Shown: piece by piece, positions 55,171 to 64,000 of the stretch
How positions within the stretch are numbered: position 1 is the first letter of the stretch
Layout: each line of letters starts with the position of its first letter
Origin: Symbiodinium natans
Taxonomy: Eukaryota > Sar > Dinophyceae > Suessiales > Symbiodiniaceae
Direction of reading: 5' to 3'
NCBI GenBank assembly: GCA_905221605.1
Contig: CAJNDS010000045.1
Location: 124,001-188,000, forward strand
DNA: 64,000 bases
Program-made: the position numbers and the translations under genes
The notes under the pieces: model-generated
Told to the model about the DNA's origin: nothing
Seen by the model: only the letters and a program-made list of their open reading frames with translations
The model's database searches: none

Positions 55171-55950
55171 ATGTTTATTTATTTACATATGTATATAGAT
55201 AAATCGCCTTTTCTTGGGTACATATAATCCGACCATAATTGGAGAGATTTGCTTTGGCCCAGGGTACTCAGCAACTAGCAGAACCTCAGGCTTAAGGGCT
55301 CAGGGACCTTAGGGATTTTAGGGACCTTTGGAAGGATGCTCAGGGTTTAGGGTTTAGGGTTTAGGGTTTAGGGTTTAGGGTTTAGGGTTTAGGGTTTAGG
55401 GAGTTCAGGATTTTTGGGGAGTTTGGGGTTTTCGAGACTTTGGGACTTTTGTATTTAGGGATTCTAGGTTTTGTAGGCTTCTGTGTTTATGATTTTTGGT
55501 ATTACGGGGTTGAGGGGTTTTCTAGGGTTCATGGTTTCACGGCAATTTTCCTGTAGCCATGACGCCAACCCCAAGAAAAACCTTTCGTCGATTTGGGGGG
55601 GCTTGGAGATTCCTTTAGGTGCCCATCGAAACTGGCGTTTAGGGTTTAGATCTGCTGAGGGCTTGGGTTTGGGGTTTAGGGTTTAGGGTTTAGGGTTTAG
55701 GGAACTACAATGCGTTTTTGAGCAATGTTCACGAAATCAGATTCGGATCGGTGTCATCATCTTGGTAATCCTTGAAGCTTCACACCCTCGGCCCTAAACC
55801 CTAGACCCTACGCAAGGGTTTAGGGTTTAGGATTTAGGGTTTTGGGTTTTAGGGTTTAGCCAGGGTTTAGGGTTTAGGGTTTCAGGTTTAAGGTTTAAGG
55901 TTTGGGGTTTAGGGTTTAGGGTTTCCAGTAGATTTTCGGCTTCTGTGCAG

Positions 55951-56035
55951 GTTCACCCACGTCAGCAAAGAGGGAAGGCTGGCCGTGGACGAGCCAGATG
56001 CAGTCCAGCTCTTACGATTTTTCAATTTGAGGGAA
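55951..56035 (+). CDS. Exon-like island with strong acceptor
   Basis: Acceptor ggcttctgtgcag, then FTHVSKEGRLAVDEPDAVQL and LRFFNLRE, ending at a GTGCAA donor or at the TAG of 56045-56047. TTTAGGG repeats lie on both sides. Unidentified; it may belong with the 54.48 kb exon. Confidence 0.5.
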
Positions 56036-56276
56036 GTGCAAACCTAGGGTATAAGATTTAGGTTCAGGGGTGAGGGTTAAGGGTTTTGGGTGGGGTTTCC
56101 AGGTGTTAGGGTTTAGGGGGTAGGGGTGAAAGCCCAATACTATTGTTCCCGGAATCCAAGACTCGGAGAACTGAATGAAACCCTACATTGCTGACCCCGA
56201 AACCCTAAACCCGAAACGGCGCACCTCAATCTCATGAACCTGTCCCAGGGAATTGGGGGGGGGGGGGGGGGGGGGT

Positions 56277-56353
56277 GACCCTCAACATGGTCGCCTCCTG
56301 GGACTCCTTGGACTCCTCCTCCTCCTCGGAATCGACATCTGGCGACCTTGCAG
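56277..56353 (+). CDS. Exon-like island, Ser-rich
   Basis: Reads M-VASWDSLDSSSSSESTSG then DLA, ending CTTGCAG|GTGCAC. Preceded by an 18-base G run. Low complexity, so confidence is modest. Confidence 0.35.
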
Positions 56354-57112
56354 GTGCACTGACCTGTACATGCATGCAGCTAATGCCTCTACAGCTTCTC
56401 AGTTGCTCGTTCTCATCTCGTTTCATACATCTCGTCTTATCTCTCTTGTCCTCAGAGTGCGGCGCAGCTTTCCGCTTCCGCCGTCGGCCTTTGTGGGCAT
56501 CACGGCGTCGTCGACCTGCAGGACAAATAGCAACGAATCGCAATCGTACACATCACGCGGCTGCCCATGGCCTAAGTACAAGGCTGTCCACTGCGAAATT
56601 CAGCGGTTACGGCCGATACGTGGCAATTTTGCCCTAAACCCTAAACCCTAAACCCTAAACCCTAAACCCTAAACCCTAAACCCTAAACCCTAAACCCTAA
56701 ACCCTAAACCCTACACAGCCTCGGCGTTCACGGCTGCGCCGCCGACCCCGACGACGACGATGGCCTTTGTGGTGCCGCCGGCGCTTGCGGCAGCAAGAAT
56801 AGCTTGCAGGATCATCTTAAGCGGTCGAGGCCTCGCCTTCGAGGTCCGTCGTGACATTTTGAATAGAGAATGAAGAGGACTTGGAGCCAGCTGCGGCTTA
56901 AAATTCTTTTCACATGAAAGAAGAGAGGCAGCCCGGGTTCCTCTGGGCTCGAGGCCTTGCGGGGACCCCTTTAATAATATTATAAGCCCGGGTCCCCGAG
57001 GCCTCGAAATCTTGCAAGCTAAAGGGGTTTTGGGATTTTGTCGAGGCCTAAACCCTAAACCCTACACCGTAAACCCTAAACCCTAAACCCTAAATCCTAA
57101 ACCCTAACCCTA

Positions 57113-57232
57113 CAGGGTGGGGCCCCCTTACTATACTATCTGTAGTTAAGGGACTTATAACCTAACTTAGGGTCCTTATAACCCAATTTAGGGCCCTTAT
57201 AACTCTACTTATAACTAGGGGGCCCCACCCTG
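57113..57232. mobile_element. 120-bp MITE copy 9, inside a telomeric array
   Basis: Flanks CCCTAACCC-TA and TA-AACCCTAAAACC. As with copy 7, excision with one TA restores the CCCTAAA array. Confidence 0.94.
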
Positions 57233-57849
57233 TAAACCCTAAAACCCTAAACCCTAAACCCGAAGAGCCTCAACATGGTCCCTTACCTGCCTTTAAGGGG
57301 GTTGTGATTTATGGGCTCTTGGGTTCTATAAGGTGTTTCCATCTAAGGGCCCATACTAAGGCTGAGTTCAGCAGTGGAAGCTTTATCTATATCCCCCCTT
57401 GGGACTACTTTTACTTTTGTTTATATACAACCCAAGAGGATGTTAAACAACAAAATATTAAGGTTCTAGGGGAGTATAGTTATGAGGCTTAGCGCACCTG
57501 AGATCCAAAACCACTCAAAGAAGAAGAGAGAACGGAGACACTTTCTTTCTTTATCTGCATCTAGAGGCCGTCGAGTCATTTTGGAAGGCTGATGTCTCCA
57601 CCCCATTTCATGTGTCTCAATGCAAGTAATTAAGCAGCGACGAACGGATACAAAGATAAATAGCAACTGCTTTTCGTTTAGGGTTGAAAAGTCGTCCTCG
57701 TATATGCACACGATCTCTTGCACTCACACAAGAGTGATAAGTACACCTACATGGTCCTCTTGTTGTGTTTATTCTCCTTGTCCGGAGGGGGTGGTGAAAA
57801 TCCCCAGGCCCTACAGACTTCTGGTTGGTCGCAAAAGACTGCTCGCAGC

Positions 57850-58430
57850 AACCCTAACCCTAAACCACAAGCCCTAAAACCCTTAAACCCTTTTACCCTT
57901 TTACAGCCTAACCCCCCTAAAACCCTAAACCCCAAGACCTTTAAACCCTTAAACCCTTAAACCCCTTAAACCCTTAGACCCCTTAAACCCTTAAACCCCT
58001 GAAACGCTTAAACCCCTTAAACCCCTTAAACTTCTTAAACCCCTTAAACCCCTTAAACCCCAAAACCCCAAAACCCTTAAACCCTTAAACCCCTTAAACC
58101 CTTAAACCCTTAAACTCCTTAAACTCCTTAAACCCTTAAACCCCTTAAACCCCTTAAACCCCTTAAACCCCTTAAACCCCTTAAACCCCTTAAACCCCTT
58201 AAACCCCTTAAACCCCTTAAACCCCTTAAATCCCTTAAACCCCTTAAACCCCTTAAACCCCTTAAACCCCTTAAACCCTAAACCCTTAACCCTAAACCCT
58301 GAACCACCCTTAAACCCCTTAAACCCCTGAAACCCCCTTAAACCCTAAATCCAAAACCCTTACCCCAAAACCCTAAACCACCCTTAAACCCCTTAAACCC
58401 CTTAAACCCTTTAACCCTACACCCTATGAG
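57850..58430 (-). repeat. CCCCTTAAA/CCCTTAAA variant telomeric array
   Basis: Nearly 600 bp dominated by the 9-mer CCCCTTAAA with CCCTTAAA interspersed. It differs from the canonical repeat by one or two bases per unit and is locally homogenised (58150-58280). Confidence 0.95.
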
Positions 58431-58539
58431 GGCTGGAGCCACACCAGGGGGCCCAGAACCGAAACCCCAAAGTCCTGAGCCGGTTCCACCTAGCAGAAAA
58501 CCTCGACTTTGGGAGGAACTCCCACAACCGGCTGGAGTG

Positions 58540-58860
58540 TAGGGTTTAGGGTTTAGGTTTTAGGGTTTTAGGGTTTTAGGGTTTAGGGTTTAGGGTTTAG
58601 GGTTTAGGGTTTAGGGTTTAGGGTTTAGGGTTTTAGGGTTTTAGGGTTTAGGGTTTAGGGTTTAGGGTTTAGGGTGGAACCCTTGAAGCACTTGAACCCT
58701 TCGACCCTGAACCGGTAAACCCTTGAAACCCCTGAAGCCCGTTCAACCCGTGGCCCTTCTTGAAACCCTTGAAGCCCGCGGTTTAGGGTTTAGGGTTTAG
58801 GGTTTAGGGTTTAGGGTTTAGGGTTTAGGGTTAAGGGTTTAGGGTTTACAAACCCTTAAC
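58540..58860 (+). repeat. TTTAGGG arrays
   Basis: Two arrays, about 58540-58676 and 58780-58857, with TTTTAGGG units in the first. Confidence 0.95.
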
Positions 58861-59399
58861 ACCCGAGAAGCCTTAAACCCTTCAAGCCCTTGAACACTGA
58901 AAGCCGTTGAGCCCTTAAACCCTCAAAGCCCTAAACCCCAAACCCTAAACCTTAAACCCTAAACCCTACCTTAAAGCCTTAAGCCCCAGGCTTCAGGGTG
59001 TAGGGTATGGTGCGTGGGCCCCAAAAATCCTCAAGTACAAGTTTGCCGGGCTTACGGGTAGGTAAGCTTTCGAGTTTCTAGGCCTGACCATGGCATCTTG
59101 TTTCTGTCTACATATATGTATATGTGTATGTATATGTATAATATATACATATATACAGACTGCGATCTGCAACGCAACCAGCCCCCCTTCAACCCCAACA
59201 AGATTGATAGATTCGAGAAGTCTCAACCCCCCCCACACCCGCTGTTTAGAATCAACAACCCGTGAAACATTCAATGCCGACCCCGGCCCCCTCCCCCCCA
59301 TTTTGCTGACTCGAAAGGGGTTTAGCCGGTTTAGCCTCAGACAAATACTTTCCTGTTAGGAATAGCAAGGAGTAATATAGAAATAGCCACAACCACACA

Positions 59400-59720
59400 A
59401 CCACGATGACAGAAAGAATGTCTCTCTGGGATGCCCCAGACGGTTTCGCACAGGCAGCTCCTGGCGTTCACCTTTGGCGAAGCTTGTGTTCTGCGTGAGC
59501 AGAAAGCCATCAAGATTCCATTCTTGAAGTCGAAATGTCGAGGTGACCGCACCACCGCCGGCCACAAGGTTGGCAAAGGCGCCGCCAGCCTGGACCGCGG
59601 TTCATACGAATCGGTCCTGGCGGCGGCCTGTCGCGGCTACCTGGGGCTGAGGGAGCGGCGGCCTGCACTGCTGCACACACGCGTGGAGCGTGGGATATTA
59701 TGTATATACATGTGGAAATG
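59400..59720 (+). other. Unique stretch, possible coding
   Basis: An open frame on the plus strand contains AFTFGEACVLREQKAIKIPF and SYESVLAAACRGYLGLRERR. The minus strand is also partly open, and no domain or splice context decides the matter. Confidence 0.3.
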
Positions 59721-60899
59721 TGTGCCCCGTTTTGGGTTTAGGAGGATTGGCTTTAGGGACACTTTTGCAGATTCAGGGGGCCCAACCCATGCTTTCGAAC
59801 ACCCTAAACCCTAAACCCTAAACTTTAAACCCTAAACCCTAAACCCTAAACCCTAAACCCTAAACCCTAAGCCCTGCTTTTTGAATACCGAAGAGTTGAC
59901 GCGCCAGAGGTCGCTGTGGCGATCGGAGACCTAAACGCAGGCGGGGTTCGGGGTTTAGGGTTAAGGGAAGGTTAGGGTTTAGGGTTTAGGGTTTTTGGGA
60001 TGTTCACATTTTGGATTTTGGGCGCGGGGCTTAGGTCTGGGGCTTGCTTGCGGGGGAGAGGGGGCGGGGGAGTGCTTAGGCTTCAGAGGTTTAGGCTTCA
60101 GGTGTTTAATGAAGAGGGTTTTGGCGTTTAGTAAAGAGTGCAATGTTAGGCTTTAGGTTAAAACCCTTCCGATTTTCTAGAATACACTACTTGGTAGTCC
60201 AGCGATACCTCTGTCCTTTTTTTGGGTTTCGGGCTTCTTTCACAAAAGCAACCAAAAGCAAAAACACTGTACGCTCATCATCACATCGTCACTGGGCTAC
60301 GTACCCAGTATAAGATAGCAGAACTATTTAGTACTCCTGGGTGGGTGGGTTGGGGGGGGTATGGTATCTCTGCGGGGGGAGGAGGGGGTAGGCTGCAACG
60401 GTTTAGTGTTCAGACTTTAGTGTTTACGGTTTATGTATTGCTTGTGGATTTGGGCTGGTGCTTACTGTGGTTTCGGTCAGGGCTTTCGGCGTGTTTCAGG
60501 TTTTGAAGACCTAACCCTAAAAGCCTTACACCCCAGCCCGAAAACCTGCTCAATCTGCCTAGGCCTAGCACGTTCGGGGTGTGAGCGTGAATCTGGGACA
60601 ATTTCAGGTGGTTTTTTTCCATGTACTTCACACCCTGACAACACGGGTCCTCAGCCCCCAGGTCCAAGCCCCTAAGCCTTAAACCTAAACCTTACACCCG
60701 CCCCAAGCCCTAAACCCTAAACCTGAAGCCCTGAAGCCCTAAACCCTCAACCTGACATACTTCTCGGACAAGATAGTTTACTGACTTGTTGGCAAGAGTT
60801 GTTGCTGGAATGGCTTTTGGGAAGAATGTCGGAGATGTACCTTTGGCAGATTCAAGCCTAAGCTCTCCTCTTGCTCGGGTGTGGCCAAGCGCCAAAGAG

Positions 60900-61199
60900 C
60901 AGAAATGCCGCGTTTTTCAAGTTTCAATTTCGTTTCCGTAGTTTCAAATTAGTTTCAAAAATAGTTTCAAAATCCAGTTGCAAAATCGCTGTTAAGGGGA
61001 AACTGCATTTTTCTATGCGCAATTCAAAAAAAATGAAGGAATCTCAGAGGTTCCTGGTTTTCAAAAAGCGCGGACAGAAATTGTAGTTCCCCCTTAACAG
61101 CGATTTTGCAACTGGATTTTGAAACTAATTTGAAACTGATTGGAAACTAATTTGAAACTATGGAAACAATTTGAAACTTGAAAAATACCATATTTCGGA
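60900..61199. mobile_element. Foldback element with GTTTCAAA subrepeats
   Basis: Left arm about 60913-61000 and right arm about 61087-61187 are inverted copies (TCCAGTTGCAAAATCGC at the inner side, TTTTTCAAGTTTCAA at the outer). Each is built of GTTTC-AATT subrepeats, with a spacer of about 85 nt. Non-coding. Confidence 0.85.
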
Positions 61200-61300
61200 C
61201 TTTCTGCCCCCATCCTGGCCCGTCACACACGGCCCTCAGTTGACTGTGGTCAGCCGTGACTACAGAGACCAGAGTTTCCGAAAACTTGCCAGTCTCCAGA

Positions 61301-61534
61301 CTGTTGATGGACGAAATCCTGCATCACTTTTATTATGCAGGTCATCCCTTCCAAACCCTGAATCTTAACATTGCTGTCCTTGCAATGCTTCGAAGTTGCA
61401 TGTGTGTGAATGACCGAAATCCTGCATCACCCATATGCGCACGCAACATTGAAATTCGAGGGGCGCGGGGAGCTCGATTACCAACCGTCGCACACGTGTA
61501 ACATAGGGGGTCATGCAAGATTTTGTCCATCAAC
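61301..61534. repeat. Second inverted repeat element
   Basis: GTTGATGGACGAAATCCTGC at the left is matched by the inverse ATTTTGTCCATCAAC at the right. A further direct GAAATCCTGCATCAC copy lies at about 61415. Non-coding. Confidence 0.65.
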
Positions 61535-61889
61535 AGTACCCCCCCCTAAAACCTTGAGGCTTACAGCCCACGGCGTATGGGCCTGTAGGTTCCAACCCAA
61601 AGCCCTAAACCCTAAACCCTACACCCTAAACCCGAAACCCTAAACCCCTAAGGCCAACCCAGGGCCCATAGTTCCAGCCTTAGACAACTACTATTAGCTT
61701 AAGAACCTCAAGAGAACCCTAAACCCTAAACCCTAAACCCTAAACCCTATATTGCCCTTAATAAGGGATTTCTAATTTGTTCGGGGTTCTTAAGCAAGTA
61801 GTACACAACTTTGAGGTCATGGTCTCAACTTCCATGTCGTCGAGCTCGTGCCCCGGGTTCTTCCTCCTGTCTTCCGGGGCAAGCAGCCC

Positions 61890-62010
61890 TCAGGGGTTTA
61901 GGGTTTAGGGTTTAGGGTTTAGGGTTAGGGTTTGGGGTTTAGGGTTTAGGGTTTAGGGTTTAGGGTTTAGGGTTTAGGGTTTAGGGTTTAGGGTTTAGGG
62001 TTTAGGGTTT
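61890..62010 (+). repeat. Interstitial telomeric array, TTTAGGG orientation
   Basis: About sixteen units with two variant copies. Confidence 0.96.
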
Positions 62011-62512
62011 AGGCCTTTAGCCCTCAAACCCCCTTACTTCAACTCCCTGAACCCAAAACTTCCCTGAGCTTTTTGTTGAGCCCTAGGCTTCAGGGTTGAG
62101 GGTTTCGGGTTTAGGGTTTACGTAGGGTTTAGGGTTCGGGCAAAGGGCTTAGGGCTTAGGGCTTCGGGCTTAGGGTTTAGGGTTTAGGGGTTAGGGTTCG
62201 AGTTTAGGGTTCAGGGTTCAGGGTTTAGTGTTTAGGGTTTAAGGTGTACCCCAAACCCTGGATGTCCCTATTCCTTCGACCTTGGGTCATTGCTTTGCTA
62301 CTTGTAGTTAGGGTTTAGGGTGTGTAGAGTTTAGGCTAATTTTGGGTTGGGGGTGTTTAGGGTTTAGGGTGTTTAGGGTGTTTAGGGCTTTTAGGGCTTT
62401 GGGTTTTAGGTTTTTTTCTTCTTGGGGTGTTTTGCAGAGTGTCATTGCAGGAGTTTGGGGTATTTGGGGTTTGATGGGCTTAGGCGTCCGAGAGCTTGTG
62501 TGGGTTCTGGGT

Positions 62513-62612
62513 TGGGATGTTCCCCCTTATACTAACAGTTCTTAATGGGGATTTAAATATGGGGTACTCTAATCCTTCTTAAGGGCTGTTAGTATAAGAA
62601 GAACATCCCAAA
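62513..62612. mobile_element. MITE-like palindrome, GGGATGTTCCCCCTTATACT termini
   Basis: Left end GGGATGTTCCCCCTTATACT and right end AGTATAAGAAGAACATCCC with an AACAG/CTGTT extension. Partial relatives occur near 5567-5665 and 22070-22150. Confidence 0.65.
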
Positions 62613-63099
62613 TTATGGGAGCTACATACAGGATTCAGGGTTTGAGGCTTAGGCTACTTGCGGCAGAAGTGTTTTGTTTGGGCTGCCGCACGTGTGAGGC
62701 AGACGGGGGTCATCGTGACTGTCTGGGTGGAGGCGCCGAAAGACGTCCGCCAAGAAGCCCCAAGCAGATGTTGAATGTAGGTGTTCGGGTTTAAACTGGG
62801 GTTTAGGACGTAGGTTTGAGTACCCTAAACCCCCTAAACCCTAAACCCCTAGACCCTGCATCCCTAAAACCGTAAACCCATTGTAGTTTTGGAGTTTGGG
62901 ATTTAGTGTTTGCCCTCGCACATGAAATATTCTGAGAGTAAACGCTGCAAGGAGTCTTCAGCGGCTTCAAGGGTTCAGGGTGAGGGGTATAGGCTCTCTC
63001 TCTCTAGGGGTTTAGGGTTTTTTGAGGTTTCGGGCACGGCTTGGAAGCTCTAGGGCTTTAGGATTTAGGGGTTTTGGGTTTGCAGGTTTTTTTTTTTTG

Positions 63100-63283
63100 G
63101 GGGGGGGGGGGGTGGGGGTGGGGGGGGGGGGGGGGGTGGGGGGGGGTGGGGGGGGGGGTGGGGTGGGGGTGGGTGGGGGGGGGGGTGGGCGGGGGTGTGG
63201 GGGGGGGGGTGGGGGGGGGGGTGGGCGGGGGGGGTGGGGGGGGGGGGTGGGTGGGGGGGGGGGGTGGGGGGGGTGGGGGGGGG
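63100..63283 (+). repeat. G-rich tract, (G)nT
   Basis: About 185 bp almost entirely of G runs separated by single T, with three or four C. The long Gly/Trp/Val and Pro/His open frames here are artefacts of composition. Confidence 0.95.
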
Positions 63284-64000
63284 TATCAACCTTAAGTCCT
63301 CCATCCCCAACCACGGAAAGCCCTAGATTCTTCGGACGAGCCCACCTTCCACCTCTCTTTGGGGGAAGTAGGGTTTAGGGTTCAGGGTTTAGGGTTTGGG
63401 GTTTAGGGTTCAGGGTTCAGGGTTTAGGGTTTAGAGTTTAGGGCTTAGAGTTTAGGATAGGCCCCTATTCCAACCTGTTTAGGGCTTGGGTTCCCGTATA
63501 AGCCCCTTTCAACCAGGAAATTGCGAGCCTTTTCATTCCAAGGTTGGCCTTGGGTCCCTTGGGGACCGAAAAAGTTTGAGGCGAGCCCCAACCTCCCTAC
63601 ACATCCCTAAGCGTTCGGTGTTTGCAGGGCTTTAAGTTGTCTTAGGGATGCTTGGGAATTTATGTGTTTAAATGTTTGGGGTACTAGAATTCTTAAACCC
63701 TATAAACCTTAAACCCTAAACCCTAAACCTAAACCCTAAACATGGAATTGTTGCTAGGGTTTCCAAGCTCAGAAAAGTTTCGGGGTTGGCCCCTAAGCCT
63801 CTCTATTTCACCTTGACGTAGGGGACTCTCCATGCGACAACCCTCAAATACAGAACCACCCCCCAAGTACTCCTAAACCCTAGCCCTAAACCTTAAACAC
63901 TAAACCCTAGCCCTAAACCCTAAACCCTGAAACCCCAAACCCTAACCTGAACGTCCCCTCCCCCCGAAAGCCCCTGTGAGGGCTTCTAAGGAACCCTAAA

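Noticed and set aside
54991-55227. Tyr/Leu-rich open frame
   Set aside because: Translation of a TTTATA microsatellite.
63012-63378. Gly/Trp/Val and Pro/His open frames
   Set aside because: Purely the translation of a poly-G tract with scattered T.
1-64000. tRNA, rRNA, CRISPR or bacterial-type operon
   Set aside because: No such signatures were seen; the direct repeats are telomeric or microsatellite and lack the spacing of CRISPR arrays.

Overview
ORGANISM. Eukaryotic nuclear DNA, most likely a dinoflagellate, possibly Symbiodiniaceae-like; a chromerid alga is a weaker alternative. The pointers are hundreds of TTTAGGG/CCCTAAA (Arabidopsis-type telomere) arrays scattered through the interior, introns that read best with GC-AG and GA-AG boundaries beside GT-AG, a one-strand block of multi-exon genes, and protein families I associate with dinoflagellates. 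No bacterial-style operon, rRNA, tRNA or CRISPR was recognised.

LAYOUT. (1) 1-6.5 kb: telomeric arrays alternating with short unique islands, some of which read as plus-strand exons. (2) 6.7-7.64 kb: a broken plus-strand gene with a cysteine-rich zinc-finger-like motif. (3) 7.74-9.24 kb: an AT-rich island without telomeric repeats. (4) 9.35-31.64 kb, plus strand: a gene for a membrane-associated prostaglandin E synthase-2-like protein (glutaredoxin fold plus GST-type C-terminal domain), assembled here from about 17 tiny exons (19-140 nt). They are spread over about 22 kb of introns made of telomeric repeats, MITEs and other simple repeats. (5) 31.6-37.3 kb: more telomeric arrays with exon-like islands. 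(6) 37.35-50.0 kb, minus strand: a block of multi-exon genes with few telomeric repeats. One has cytosine-5-methyltransferase-like motifs; another is a large protein of a type I believe is common in dinoflagellates. (7) 50.2-64 kb: telomeric arrays and their variants, exon-like islands, foldback elements and a long G-rich tract.

HOW IT FITS TOGETHER. In the prostaglandin-synthase-like gene the telomeric repeats lie in the introns and their polarity is not random. CCCTAAA usually precedes an exon and TTTAGGG usually follows it, so the two ends of many introns are complementary and could pair in the pre-mRNA. Nine copies of a 120-bp MITE sit in the window with 2-bp target duplications, some inside telomeric arrays. 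Another MITE has itself been interrupted by a TTTAGGG tract, so both kinds of sequence have been inserting.

LIMITS. Exon boundaries were deduced by eye from reading frame, family resemblance and splice dinucleotides. No alignment, database search or RNA evidence was available.
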